Source: Isoetes taiwanensis (taxonomy: Eukaryota > Streptophyta > Lycopodiopsida > Isoetales > Isoetaceae). Taken from it: a DNA stretch of 64,000 nucleotides. Positions within the stretch are counted from its first letter, which is position 1, and every line of letters starts with the position of its first letter. Both the position numbers and the translations under genes were made by a program. The notes beneath the pieces are model-generated. The model searched no databases, was not told the origin of the DNA, and saw only the letters and a program-made list of their open reading frames with translations. This document shows positions 11,541 through 23,147 of this stretch, one piece after another. The DNA is taken from the NCBI GenBank assembly GCA_021234155.1, contig JAJEKV010000001.1, forward strand, positions 19,670,558 to 19,734,557, given 5' to 3'.

Positions 11541-13699
11541 CTTCTTATCTATTTCTTTACATCCTCTTGAGGAAGACAACGGATCTCTAGCAAAATCTGG
11601 AGGATTTCTTCAAGTTTTTTTCTGCTTTCACCAACTATAGCAAGAGCAGATGGTCCTGATGCAGCAGAAGACGAGAAGTGTTGGATCTGGGAGCTTGCAA
11701 ATAGCTTGGTGGGATCCTACTCGGAATTCCTAGATCTGGCCTGTTTGCTTTATGGAATGAAGATGTCTTTAGACACAGCCAATCAAGCTCAAACTGCAGT
11801 AGCCTTAGAGTCACGGCCTTAGCTTTCAGAACATTTAGATTCATCTATTTTAAACATGAAAACTGATTAGGATGTGTGCTCCAAAGACTAGATCCGGCAC
11901 TCTGTCCTGTGATCAAACCAAAAGAAGAAATTTCGTTGCTCTAGCTTTGAATCCTAGCTTAACAGTGCACCTCCACGATTATATCCTCCTCCTTCTGTGC
12001 AAACTTCTTCTTCCTGTTTGCAGAGCTCTTGAAGCTCGGCTCGCCCCTTCAGCTTGAAGCTTACTTGCTCGGCCCGCCTCTGAAGCTTGAAGTTTGACCG
12101 CCATACCTGAGTCTGCCGCCACATCATGATGCTCGGCCGCCATACCTCGAATCTGTGATCTTATCTTATATTATAATGTTTTGTATTATAATGTTTTGTA
12201 ATGGACCACGCCCTAATCTGGACGGTTTGGATTCATTCGATACAATCGGAGGGCTGAGATTTGAGAAATGGCTACGGTGTTTTTCTTGCTATGGCATAAC
12301 TAGGTTTCTTCCATCGGCCCTGTTCCACAGCAGAGTGCTTCATTGATTTCGAGTTTAGGTTGAGATCTGCCAGTCGATCCTATTGTTCTTGGTTCAACTC
12401 CAGCAATGGGAGGCATCGAGGCTCCAGACATTCCAAGCTATCGTTCCTACGGCGATTGTTGGATACAGTTGCTTCTGTTGAAGCCTTAGTTGCTAGGTTT
12501 TATAGAGCCCACTGTACCTGTTCTACTCTGTTATTTTCCCTAAACTCAATCCAGCAACCGATTTTCTTATAGTTTTCTGTAAGATTGCCATGGACCTTTT
12601 GGTGTCTGGAGCTATCGACTTTTGATGTTAATCAGCGTCCTCTTCGTCTGCACTTAACTGGGCCACACACAGGCAGATTTTATAGTAGGTATGATCACCA
12701 CAATCCATCTCAGAATGTTTCAACATGCATCCTTTTCTCCTGTTTTTCCTTCTCTATATCATTGTGGCCTTCTCTTTATGGATGGCATAGTGAAGAATCC
12801 GAGAGAGCTTGAGGTTACTGTGGATTGTTTTTTTGCTCTTTTTTTTTTGCAGATCGCTAACCCTAATCATCTGTTCTACAGGTTATCTGCGAAGGTTTTA
12901 AGCTCTCCAAGTATTTATTACAAATATCTTATTTCCTTTGCAATACGTGAGTACTGAGGCACATGTTTTCGAAGAAGTATGCTCAGGTTTGTCTGTCAAC
13001 ATGTATTTCGAAGAAGTATGCTCAGGTGCATTGCTACATAAAGAGATTATAAATTCTATGTCAATTCTTTGCTTACTTTCTCTGGCCAAGAATTTTTTAT
13101 CCTCCATATAGAGTATCCACATGCACCTCATTCATGTCACTTAACCTCATAGCTTGGTCCATTTTGATTCAGATGGACGTTTCATGATGATTTATTTAGG
13201 TGTAGCTTTTCAAGTCCGTTAGTCTACTATGTTGCACATATGTAATTCTATGTTAGTAATGTGCTATTGAGGGCTTTTTCTCATCCACAACTCTTAGCAA
13301 TGTTACTTTAGCTCTTTTCTTTGCGTACATAATCTGTATTTTTAGTAATATGCTGCAGAGGATTTTTTTGTCATTCATAGCTCCTACCAATGCTACTATA
13401 GCCTTTTTGTTTGCTTCTTTTGTGTCTTGATTTGCCCTTTCTCCTCTTCTATATTGTTGGTGTAGTTTGCTTTACTCTTAGTTTTTCACGATGTACAAGA
13501 CAATTGCAGGATAAGTAATATGGCATCTGCTACATAGATTGATTGCATCAAAGGTTTCTATTGTTATGCAGTCCATTTTTTAGAGCAAAATAATTACATT
13601 TATTAAGTTTAAGCCAAATGATAATACAGAACATATTGCTATAGACTAAAAAGTGCAGATCTGATCAAATACTTACAAGAGTTACATTGTTGTTGGCAG
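11541..13699. other. Non-coding with intron-like features
   Basis: There is no open frame above about 90 codons and no recognisable protein. The stretch has a local TATTATAATGTTTTG duplication (about 12,168-12,199). It also has long T-tracts ending in TTTTTTGCAG (about 12,838-12,852), which look like a splice acceptor, and CGAAGAAGTATGCTCAGG repeated near 12,970 and 13,010. It could be the decayed intron and upstream sequence of the ALG2-like exon that follows, but that link is inferred from adjacency only. Confidence 0.4.
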
Positions 13700-13801
13700 G
13701 ATGAGCACTTTGGCATTGTTCCATTTGAAGAAATGGCAGCAGGAAGGCCAGTAATTGCATGCAATAGCAGTGGTCCAAAGGAGAGCATTGTTCATACTTA
13801 G
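13700..13801 (+). pseudogene. ALG2: ALG2-like GT4 mannosyltransferase exon fragment
   Basis: After a plausible acceptor (TTGGCAG, ending 13,699) the sequence reads 33 codons from GAT and then TAG (13,799-13,801). The peptide contains DEHFGIVPFEEMAAGRPVIACNS. This is the GT-B family 4 motif E-x7-E with the downstream PVIACNS(S/G)GP segment, very close in kind to plant ALG2, the ER alpha-1,3/1,6-mannosyltransferase of N-glycan lipid-linked oligosaccharide assembly. Full-length ALG2 is about 400 residues, and no other exon is visible nearby. The early stop falls where the family continues into a VTG(F/Y)L segment. It is therefore a pseudogene or captured exon. Other GT4 enzymes share the E-x7-E motif, so the ALG2 assignment is likely but not certain. 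A Helitron 3' end 1.7 kb downstream on the same strand makes Helitron capture an attractive inference. Confidence 0.6.
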
Positions 13802-14599
13802 CAGTTATCTTCAACAACTATTCATGTGCTCATTAAGCCATTCTCATTAAGTATCTACAGGGATGTCAAGTGCAAATTTTCTTCATATGTTTCTGTCGCT
13901 GGAGTGCACCAAGTCATGGGACCTCTTCAAATGGCAACTCAATTAGAAGTTTCAAGAGTTGATCTGCTTTGTCTGAACTAGCGCGAGCCAACATTAGGCT
14001 CAGGACTATTCATTGAGCCATACACCAGTATCAAATGCCTATGTATGGAGCACTTGATTGGTAGAAAAAAAGCTTAGATTCCTTGGTTTATGGTGAGCTT
14101 TAGATTTATTTTTGAGCCCTGTTTTTAATCACTCTGGTCCATAAGGGATTCTTTTGCTTTTTATTTACATTTTCGTAAGGGAGCTCAAGCTTTAGATCTG
14201 AAAGTTACCCATATGTCCAAGAAGCACATGCAAATGGAGGTACTCTTAAATCCCCATGCTGCTTTATTTTATTCTTTTGATAAAGATGTTTTGCCAGATG
14301 TGAAGTAATCTAGCAGAGGTTTATATGTAATTTTAACCTGAGGAAATGTCTATAATGATAGGCTTTTTGGGTTCAATATGACATCGGTAGTGCCCTATAA
14401 TTTTGTGTTAAGAACACATAATACTTTTCACACTGGCTAGGTGAAGACAAGCCTACAGATTATGGTATTGACACTTAACGAAGTTCTTAACAAGCCTACA
14501 GATTATGGTGTTCATACTTAGCAGTTGTCTTCAACAACTATTCATGTGCTCTTTAAGCCATTCTCATTAAGTATCTGCCGGGATGTCAAGTGCAAATTT
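13790..14599 (+). repeat. 90-bp direct repeat at 720-bp distance
   Basis: Positions 13,790-13,879 and 14,510-14,599 match over 90 bases with no indel and only a handful of substitutions. The first copy starts inside the last codons of the ALG2-like exon, so the second copy carries a duplicated exon tail. The interval also repeats CAAGCCTACAGATTATGGT at about 14,449 and 14,490. Confidence 0.8.
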
Positions 14600-15086
14600 G
14601 TTGAATTCGTGCCATGGCATTAGAGATAATTACAATTTCAAGTTTACAATGCAATCTGGAAACAATTCTAACTTCAAATACAACGTTCACTGCCCCATAT
14701 CTGCAATTAATTGGGATGGTATTCATCCGAGAGAAGCCTTTACCCAAATTTTTGCTACTTGCTGGAGCCTGTTGGTGCATTCGTCTGAAATTTCATTTTC
14801 TAAGATAGACTGATGCCTTCATTCCTGCCTAAGCTCCATTTATATTTTCCAACTTGCTAAGAGGACCCTATTGAACAAAATAATACCAGATTACATGTTC
14901 AGAAGATTTGAGATTGATATTGGCAGTACTTTACCCGTAAGAATGCTCCAACTTGCTAAGAGGACTCTATTGAACAACAGATAATACCATGTGAGATAAG
15001 GTTTGAACAACTTTGCCATAAGAGCAAAAAAAAGCCACAATTCAATTTATGAATTTCTTAAATGACCTCTACAACTCATTAATAAC
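14600..15086. other. AT-rich flank of the 6-kb tandem units
   Basis: This is non-coding. CCAACTTGCTAAGAGGAC is present at 14,849 and again at 14,948, marking a duplicated segment of about 40 bp. The stretch ends where the triplicated unit begins, at a TTCTTTCTC sequence. Confidence 0.55.
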
Positions 15087-15477
15087 TTCTTTCTCAATCA
15101 TCTTATCTGGCCATTAAACTTCTTCAATACGAAAGGGAAACAAGACATATAAAAACACAATTGCATTCCATAGATCTAACATACAATTCATATGCTAAAG
15201 TATAAATTTAGACATTTGGGAACAGACACATAGTTCTCAACCATCTAAAGTAGAATGCACACAAAACTACTACGCCCAATGCTAACTACACTGACTTATC
15301 TCACCTTTTAGGTTTTTTTGCTAGGGATCGTTGCTATATGTACATAAAGACATACCTCCTTATGCTCTTTTTGCTTTAGCATGCATTTAGTCATAACAAA
15401 TCTTTAATAAGTTTGCATATGTGAGAAAAGACATCATGTCTATAAAGACAACGTACCGTTGATAGGTTCCCAATGTT

Positions 15478-15506
15478 TGCCCAGCAACGCTGGGCACCAT
15501 TACTAG
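15478..15506 (+). mobile_element. Helitron 3' terminus, copy 1
   Basis: An 8-bp perfect stem (TGCCCAGC, loop AAC, GCTGGGCA; 15,478-15,496) is followed by six bases and CTAG (15,503-15,506), then T. This is the canonical plant Helitron 3' end. The element body would lie upstream, across the left boundary of the 6-kb unit, so copies 2 and 3 retain only about the last 420 bp. No 5' TC terminus or Rep/helicase frame was found. Confidence 0.7.
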
Positions 15507-16110
15507 TTTACTATTAGGGTTTTACCTGTTAAGGAGTTTAGCCATTGGATTATTTTTTAATCAATCTTGGGCGTTGAATTATGCAAGAGTTTTTTCTTAG
15601 CTAAATAAAATGTTTTGCAAATATACATATTGCCCCGTTAAGATCACACTTCCATAACAATCAGATGTGATGCTAGTCGTTAATAGGGCTTTGACATTAA
15701 CATTTACATGGATAATTGCAGGATCATTAATCCCAGAAAAAGCCTAGATGCGAAAAGACCGCCCAGAAAATTGTTCTAGCTGATGAGGAATCGCAGTCAG
15801 ATGATGCGCGACTAGATATTTGAAGCCTTAATATTGCCAAATGATTTGCTTTACTTTCAATTGTTATATGTGATCTTTGAAAACTATATGGTGTCTCAAT
15901 GAATTTGTATAAAGTTTTACTATCTTAATGTTATACTTCATTTTATTGTGCATAAAACACAATGTCGTGGATATGCTCATATCACAAACCGTAGCATTTG
16001 AAGGCTCTGGGTTCACCTACTTTTGCTGCCTTCGAATGGAATTAGTCTAACATATTCCATTGTTTTGCTCCTAAGAACCCCGTATTCTAGACAGCAGCTA
16101 CCATTTGAGA

Positions 16111-16141
16111 TATATATGGACTTGAGGAAAGTCCATATATA
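16111..16141. repeat. 13-bp-stem hairpin, copy 1
   Basis: TATATATGGACTT (16,111-16,123) pairs perfectly with 16,129-16,141 around the 5-nt loop GAGGA. The hairpin is intact in all three 6-kb copies (22,278-22,308 and 28,425-28,455). Its role is unknown. It could be a transposon end or an RNA hairpin. Confidence 0.75.
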
Positions 16142-16980
16142 ATGAAATTTTGCTTATTAGCTCATTGGATATATTGGTGAGTTATTTTGGTAGACGTTCG
16201 AGCCCCCGTATTTCATATTCTAAAATCTTAGGCAAAGCCGTATAAAGGTTCGATATCCTCTCAAAACCTTAGGTGAAATCATGTTTCATATTTCAAAATC
16301 ATAGGCGCCTCCAATCATAAATGGCTATAAACGAAACGAGAGGTGCTCACAGGCCCCAACATACGATCTGGGTCGTAGGATCGACAAATCTGACGACTGT
16401 GGTAGTCCAGGGTGCACCTCGTTTAGAGAATATGTAGCAAAAGTGTACTTACTAGGTATTCAGAGTTGACCAATTCATCATTTAGGTAAGGCAAACCAAC
16501 ACGTGGTTGGGTAATCAAGAAGTTATTTAGAATGGATGCATAGGCAGTTTTTGGTATCATACTCTAAAGGAAGTTATTGAGAAACATTCTCATTGTTTGG
16601 TAGGATTTTCAAAACCAGCATACAATCTACTTGCACTTTATAGCATTTCAATAGAAAATTGATAGGTATATTAACCGCACCTTAATTGATCTAGCAAGTC
16701 CAAAAATGGAATGGCTCTAAAATGTGGAACTAAATATCAAGCATAAGCACATCTCGATGACATAAGCAAATGAATTGAAGATGTTAGCTGTTACACATCC
16801 ATCGAGGAAGAACTGACTCAAACTTAAATGCTATTATGCTCCTCAAAGACAATATTTTGAACAATAATTGCTGCTAGATTTAAGCACAATTAGTTGCTAT
16901 CTCAATACAAATGGTCCATGTTGTAAAGAGGCTAATGGCTAGAGGAAAGAATATCATATGTTCAAGAATTGGTGTCATAA

Positions 16981-17337
16981 TTCTATATAATCATTGAGCA
17001 TTGTTTCTTTTTATGTGATCATCTTCAGCCTGTTTGGTCTTGGCTGCTTTCTCTTTTTCATGTGACATTGACAAGTCAGCAAGTGCTTCTGGCTATTTAT
17101 TCGGATACTTGGAATAAGGTGCGGAGTCAAGCATTTCATTTGGCATCAGGATGGTTGGTGTGGTCCATCTGGAAGCGCAGAAGATTGTGTATCTTTCAGG
17201 GTTTGAATATTCCTCCTGCAGTAGTCCTCCTAGACGCACAAGCTAGAATCGCTAAGGCCTATCATTGTTCTTCGCTTGCTCCTGCCAAGCGACAGTTGAT
17301 ATTTGAGTCCTATTTAAGTGTGTTGTCTAATGCATAG
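16981..17337 (+). pseudogene. LINE reverse-transcriptase C-terminal fragment, copy 1
   Basis: An open frame runs from the codon after a stop at 16,978-16,980 to TAG at 17,337 (118 codons). It contains IEHCFFLCDHLQPVWSW and, further on, LASGWLVWSIWKRRRLCIFQG-type residues. This is the zf-RVT segment (H..FF.C.....VW, then W.IWK.R...F.G) at the C-terminus of plant L1-type LINE ORF2 proteins. No endonuclease or RT catalytic (YxDD) region precedes it, so it is a 5'-truncated relic, as is typical of LINEs. Sequence after the stop, to about 17,455, ends in TTCTTCAAAAGAAAA and could be the 3' UTR and tail. No function is expected. Confidence 0.6.
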
Positions 17338-17459
17338 GCTGGTGGTTCTATTCAGTGGATCATGATTATCCTCTGAAATTTTATTCCTGCCTCTGCATTT
17401 GTATCTGGCTTTTGGCTTGGTGTTTTTATAAAGTTTGTCGTTCTTCAAAAGAAAATTCT

Positions 17460-18885
17460 ATATAACTTTTAATATCACTTGGTTTCATCTACAGGTTGCT
17501 CAGGTTCCCTACCTAATTGTTGACAGAGTGAAAACACATCACCACTTTGACATATGGATTGCCTGAAATCTTTAGCTTGAAGTTATGTGGTTCAAGTTGT
17601 ATGGTTCTTTAACCATCGTTTTAGCACTCCTAAAGAAGTTATCGTCTTCTCTAAGATGTCAAAGGTAATTACGAATGTGGTCTTAATTGCTCTTAACAAA
17701 TTGTGATCTTCCCATGGTGTGATCTCAATCAAAACTTTTGACCTCTTCATTTATGATGTTTTATATTGGAAATTTATGCATGTACAATAGGTACAACTAT
17801 TCGGCCAATGTGTGCCCAGAAATATTTTCCTTTCAATCATTGTTACAGTAACTAGTGTCCTTGCAAGGTTAAATAGTAAAAACAAGGAAATGCCTATATT
17901 CATATAAAACATAGGCTATACACAATCAAATTCTTGCAACAAATTGATGTATACTAATTTTTTATCTATGTAATATCAGTGGGTTTAAAACTCAATTCAT
18001 CAACTGCAAATATGTTTGAACCTATAGTTAAAAGCAACCTAAGCAAAAATTTGGTGGCACATTGCAAGTTATTTTTTATCATATACCTATCATCCTTATA
18101 ATAATAATAAAAAAAAGGTCTTAATTGTGGCAAATATTTTTTCTACTTCAAAAATGCCATTTCGAAATCCATCTAGACAATAGGATTTGCATCATAAAAA
18201 ACTATTGTAATGAGGTAGACTGACGGTTGGGCCTCAAGATAGAGTAGACCGAGATATAACAATGGCGTTGCTGGCTATAGACAATGGCTAGGGTTGACCA
18301 CTCCATCCGCCCCTCCTGTGCATACTTTGCAGACGGGCTAAATCGGGCTCTGACGTGATTATAAACTACCGGATATGTAATCTCATGGTATCACCCATTG
18401 AGACTACTTCGGGTTGCATCTCCTCGATCCGATGAGGTAGGAGGGGTTGCATCTCCCCATCCCGAGGACTAGTGGCCTCATGGGCGGCTAGAGAATCGTG
18501 GCGACACACAATCTCAACTGAACTCCCCAAAACAAAAGCCAGACCGACACCTGCAACTCTTGAGAGTCAGAGCGACACCATTGACCAAGGAAGTGTCGAA
18601 CCCATATCCAGCCCACACGAAGTGACCGACTATAGGCCTAGCCCCCTATAGGTCCCCAGTAGTCGCGCTCAGCAAGGACCTCCCTCCACTTTGCCACTAG
18701 CCTCGTTGTATGGTGCTAAATCACTCCATAGCCCCCGCACCTTATGGGTTCCTATGCATAGGCCGCATCTAATAGGAACTAAGGGGTCTAAACTAGGAGC
18801 CATCATCTAAATTATAGCTACTAGGTCTCTACCCTCCTTCTCAATACAATAGGAGCAAACATGATCAACCAACATCATATATCCA
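17460..18885. other. Unassigned part of the 6-kb unit, copy 1
   Basis: An AT-rich tract to about 18,200 is followed by a more GC-balanced tract to about 18,860 with many CGA/CCGA steps. A CTATAGGCCTAGCCCCCTATAGG self-complementary stretch lies near 18,630. No protein or RNA gene is recognised. The GC-balanced tract could be part of an LTR-type element, but no terminal repeats were found. Confidence 0.4.
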
Positions 18886-18958
18886 CATAATCTTCTTTCT
18901 TATTTTGGGAGGGGGTTGGGTTTCGTGCCAGCCGCATGTAACGCCGCATGCGGCGTTC
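18886..18958 (-). repeat. Dispersed repeat, inverse match to 7,173-7,255
   Basis: The reverse complement of this stretch carries GGGAACGCCGCATGCGGCGT, then ATGCGGC, GGCAC, ACCCAAC and CTCCCAAAATAA in the same order as 7,173-7,255. Positions 18,940-18,957 form a perfect 18-bp palindrome. Versions in copy 2 (about 25,060-25,125) and copy 3 (about 31,220-31,295) are disturbed in the GC-rich core. Confidence 0.65.
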
Positions 18959-19060
18959 CCATGGTCTTGCGGCCCCCCTCCGGCATCCAGCTTCCCCCCC
19001 TCGGGGATCCAACGAGTTGGCGAAATTAAATTGCCTGTTTTTGAACAGGCCCGGCAGCAT

Positions 19061-20048
19061 TGAATGATGGAATTTGAATGATGGAATTTAGATGGAAGAA
19101 GCATTTCGGTGTAGCTTACTACGAATTTTTGTGCTCAGCTCGGCTTTGTTGCGCCTCAAGCAGATCCGTCATCGCCATACTGGGAGCGCACTACCTGGCT
19201 TGGAATCTTAAGGCGAGTGGAGCTGCAGGTAAAGCGATGGCAAAACCCAAGAATCTTGCAATCAAGCTGGGCCGGATCTTGCATAAAACTGAGTTACTGA
19301 ATTTATTTCTCAGGTTTCCAGCATAAAACCTTTGTAGCCGAGGAAGGAGCTGGGCATATTGACGCTGGAGGCTTGCTGCATTCTGGCAGGTGTGTGTTTT
19401 TTATGTAATGGTAAGTTCATGTCCGGTTTTACAGTACATTTTTTAACAGGTTGGAGATACCTCTTTAGCCGAGGTGGAACGAGCTGGGCGCCAGCAGGCT
19501 TAGTGCACTCTGATTGATCAAGCACGTGGGTTTATTTTTGTATCAGGGTCGATGCAGCTTGATAATGGATGCCATTGCAAATATCTTACACCTAACCAAC
19601 TTCCAAAATGGCTGCCTATCAAGTATAACCAAGTTTTTTTTTTTGCTTTCAAGTCCACCTATCCATGTGCCTTCTTCGAAAGTGCAAGGCCCCTAATAGA
19701 TGCTTCTGTAAGTTGGATATAAGTTTGTGCAGTCCAAGTTTAAAGCCATATTTGATACTAGCACAACATTTATTTACTTGCCCTCTGCTGTTTATAGTTC
19801 TGTTACCACTTATGTGAGTTTAATTTCAATTTTGATCTTCTGAAAACGTGTGCTTGAGACTTTGTTGTTTCTTTGGGAACCATGCTTATGGACTATAGAT
19901 TTCTATTTGCGGTTCAATAAGCAAATTCAGCTCAGTGTGTTGAAGTTCAAAGTTTTTGAAGTTTACAAATATTGTTACGATTAATGCGTAAGTATCGGCT
20001 TATAAATATTGTTCAAAAGATTTTGCCCCATATACGATTTGATTTGGT
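19061..20048. other. Non-coding tract with short repeats, copy 1
   Basis: GAATGATGGAATTT occurs twice in a row near 19,061-19,088. Two similar phrases, TAGCCGAGGAAGGAGCTGGGC (about 19,335) and TAGCCGAGG...CGAGCTGGGC (about 19,468), sit about 130 bp apart. Frames of 71-82 codons are open, but they are not kept in copies 2 and 3 and match nothing I know. Confidence 0.4.
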
Positions 20049-20520
20049 GCGGATCATGTGAATGCATGAAGTTAGAGCTCAAACATGATTTATACTAGAA
20101 GTAGTTTCTAATTTTGGTTGAAGCACAAAGAATGCGCTCTAAAAGCTTGGTTTTTATCTATCAGGTCAAGTAGAATCAGCGTGCCTTTTTCGGTAGTGAA
20201 CCCGATTGGGGGGAGCGGTTTAGCATCCTATATCTGATAGGTACAATTGCAGGGTTTCCATATGTTGCCCCATGTCTGATTTTAATCTGCGGATCATGTG
20301 AATGCATGAAGTTAGAGCTCAAACATGATTTATACTAGAAGTAGTTTCTAATTTTGGTTGAAGCACAAAGAATGCGCTCTAAAAGCTTGGATTCTGCTAT
20401 CAGGTCAAGCACAATCAGCGTGCCTTTTCTGGTATTGAACTTCAGTGGGGGAGCCAATTTCGCATCCTATATCTGATAGGTACAATTGCAGGGTTTCCAT
20501 ATGTTGCCCCATGTCAAAGT
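20049..20520 (+). repeat. Tandem dimer of about 240 bp, copy 1
   Basis: GCGGATCATGTGAATGCATGAAG starts both halves (about 20,049 and 20,289). They stay aligned through AGAGCTCAAACATG, TTTGGTTGAAGC and GATAGGTACAATTGC. The dimer is kept in copy 2 (about 26,207-26,680) and copy 3 (about 32,365-32,820), so it predates the triplication. Confidence 0.85.
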
Positions 20521-20659
20521 TCTTTAGGTCTCACTTTGACTTTACTTGGATCAAGAATTACACTTTCTGTGTCATCCATAAGCTCTGATTGTTTTACAGT
20601 TTTCTCATCGTCAATGATTACTTCTAATTTTTCAACAACATACACAACAAGAGAATGGT

Positions 20660-21090
20660 CATTTAGCGACGTGGGCTTGCGACGTTCCTGCGACGTGACG
20701 TCGCAATTTACGTGACCATGCGACGTCAATGCGACGTCACGTCGCAGGAACGTCGCATGCGACGTGTACTGCGACGTCTGACACTCGTGACCTGGCAGAT
20801 CTGTCACGCCAGGTGGATGTCAGCGCCAAGTGGACGACAGTTGCCACATTTGCGACGTCACGTCGCATGCGACGTCGCGTCACTTGGTCTATCTGTCACG
20901 CCAGGTGGACTGGGGCGCCGCGTGGACGACAGGTGTCACGCCAGGTGGATGTCTGCGATGTGACGTCGCATGCGACGTGACGTGACATTACAGAACGGAT
21001 GACACGTCAGTACGTATTTGCCACGTGTACTGCCAAGTCGTAGGTGACCTGGCAGGTGACCGTTGACAATACGTCGCGTGCGACGTATAC
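20660..21090. repeat. CGACGT palindrome block, copy 1
   Basis: GCGACGT occurs about eleven times on the plus strand, with many complementary ACGTCGC. The perfect 16-bp palindrome ACGTCGCATGCGACGT occurs at 20,750-20,765, 20,860-20,875 and 20,963-20,978. A second phrase, CACGCCAGGTGGA, recurs between them. CpG density is far above the surroundings. The function is unknown. The density of ACGT cores, which plant bZIP factors bind, is notable but proves nothing. Confidence 0.8.
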
Positions 21091-21130
21091 AGCGATGTCA
21101 AAAACTCATTTCTTAGTTGGGTGAACATGT

Positions 21131-21254
21131 GTGGTCTTCTGGCCACGGAACTTGCTCCCCAGGGCAATGTCGACGTCCATTGGCAGAGACGAATCGCGGT
21201 TCCGGGGAGAGGAGATCGCTCGTCCGTCCCCAGCGCCTTGGGGAGAGGAAATTC
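21131..21254 (+). repeat. Satellite sliver at end of 6-kb copy 1
   Basis: The sequence from GTGGTCTTCTGGCCACGG through GGCAATGTCGACG and CCATTGGCAGAG to CTTGGGGAGAGGAAATTC matches an internal part of the 1.12-kb satellite monomer (for example about 35,658-35,790), with a short deletion after GTCGACG. It stops abruptly at the unit junction. Confidence 0.85.
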
Positions 21255-21642
21255 TTTCTCAATCATCTTATCTGGCCATTAAACTTCTTCAATACGAAAG
21301 GGAAACAAGACATATAAAAACACAATTGCATTCCATAGATCTAACATACAATTCATATGCTAAAGTATAAATTTAGACATTTGGGAACAGACACATAGTT
21401 CTCAACCATCTAAAGTAGAATGCACACAAAACTACTACGCCCAATGCTAACTACACTGACTTATCTCACCTTTTAGGTTTTTTTGCTAGGCATCGTTGCT
21501 ATATGTACATAAAGACATACCTCCTTATGCTCTTTTTGCTTTAGCATGCATTTAGTCATAACAAATCTTTAATAAGTTTGCATATGTGAGAAAAGACATC
21601 ATGTCTATAAAGACAACGTACCGTTGATAGGTTCCCAATGTT

Positions 21643-21671
21643 TGCCCAGCAACGCTGGGCACCATTACTAG
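21643..21671 (+). mobile_element. Helitron 3' terminus, copy 2
   Basis: The 8-bp stem (21,643-21,661) and CTAG (21,668-21,671) are identical to copy 1. The terminus was carried along by the segmental duplication and is not an independent insertion. Confidence 0.7.
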
Positions 21672-22277
21672 TTTACTATTAGGGTTTTACCTGTTAAGGA
21701 GTTTAGCCATTGGATTATTTTTTAATCAATCTTGGGCGTTGAATTATGCAAGAGTTTTTTCTTAGCTAAATAAAATGTTTTGCAAATATACATATTGCCC
21801 CGTTAAGATCACACTTCCATAACAATCAGATGTGATGCTAGTCGTTAATAGGGCTTTGACATTAACATTTACATGGATAATTGCGGGGATCATTAATCCC
21901 GAGAAAAAGCCTAGATCTTAAAAAGACCCCTGAAAAAATTGTTCTAGCCGATGAGGAATCGGTCGGATGATCTTGCGACTAGATATTTGAAGCCTTAATA
22001 TTGCCAAATGATTTGCTTTACTTTCAATTGTTATATGTGATCTTTGAAAACTATATGGTGTCTCAATGAATTTGTATAAAGTTTTACTATCTTAATGTTA
22101 TACTTCATTTTATTGTGCATAAAACACAATGTCGTGGATATGCTCATATCACAAACCGTAGCATTTGAAGGCTCTGGGTTCACTGCTTTTTTTTTGCCTT
22201 GAATGGAATTAGTCTAACATATTCCATTGTTTTGCTCCTAAGAACCCCGTATTCTAGACAGCAGCTACCATTTGAGA

Positions 22278-22308
22278 TATATATGGACTTGAGGAAAGTC
22301 CATATATA
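22278..22308. repeat. 13-bp-stem hairpin, copy 2
   Basis: Stem and loop are identical to those at 16,111-16,141. Confidence 0.75.
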
Positions 22309-23147
22309 ATGAAATTTTGCTTATTAGCTCATTGGATATATTGGTGAGTTATTTTGGTAGACGTTCGAGCCCCCGTATTTCATATTCTAAAATCTTAGGC
22401 AAAGCCGTATAAAGGTTCGATATCCTCTCAAAACCTTAGGTGAAATCATGTTTCATATTTCAAAATCATAGGCGCCTCCAATCATAAATGGCTATAAACG
22501 AAACGAGAGGTGCTCACAGGCCCCAACATACGATCTGGGTCGTAGGATCGACAAATCTGACGACTGTGGTAGTCCAGGGTGCACCTCGTTTAGAGAATAT
22601 GTAGCAAAAGTGTACTTACTAGGTATTCAGAGTTGACCAATTCATCATTTAGGTAAGGCAAACCAACACGTGGTTGGGTAATCAAGAAGTTATTTAGAAT
22701 GGATGCATAGGCAGTTTTTGGTATCATACTCTAAAGGAAGTTATTGAGAAACATTCTCATTGTTTGGTAGGATTTTCAAAACCAAAGATACAATCTACTT
22801 GCACTTTATAGCATTTCAATAGAAAATTGATAGGTATATTAACGCACCTTAATTGATCTAGCAAGTCCAAAAATGGAATGGCTCTAAAATGTGGAACTAA
22901 ATATCAAGCATAAGCACATCTCGATGACATAAGCAAATGAATTGAAGATGTTAGCTGTTACACATCCATCGAGGAAGAACTGACTCAAACTTAAATGCTA
23001 TTATGCTCCTCAAAGACAATATTTTGAACAATAATTGCTGCTAGATTTAAGCACAATTAGTTGCTATCTCAATACAAATGGTCCATGTTGTAAAGAGGCT
23101 AATGGCTAGAGGAAAGAATATCATATGTTCAAGAATTGGTGTCATAA

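Larger units (their letters stand above)
15087..21251 (+). repeat. 6.17-kb tandem unit, copy 1
   Basis: This is the first of three head-to-tail copies. Its start is defined by comparing 15,087 (TTCTTTCTCAATC) with 21,252, where the same sequence follows satellite DNA. Internal order is Helitron 3' end, hairpin, LINE fragment, an unassigned GC-moderate tract (about 18.2-19.0 kb), a dimer of about 240 bp, the CGACGT block and the satellite sliver. Copies 1 and 2 agree almost perfectly over long AT-rich stretches, so the duplication is recent. Confidence 0.9.

Noticed and set aside
11133-11579. Overlapping frames of 97-148 codons across the minisatellite
   Set aside because: The frames arise from the roughly 50-bp periodicity of the repeat and exist on both strands.
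16225-16275. tRNA T-arm-like GGTTCGA sequence
   Set aside because: No matching acceptor, D and anticodon arms can be folded around it.
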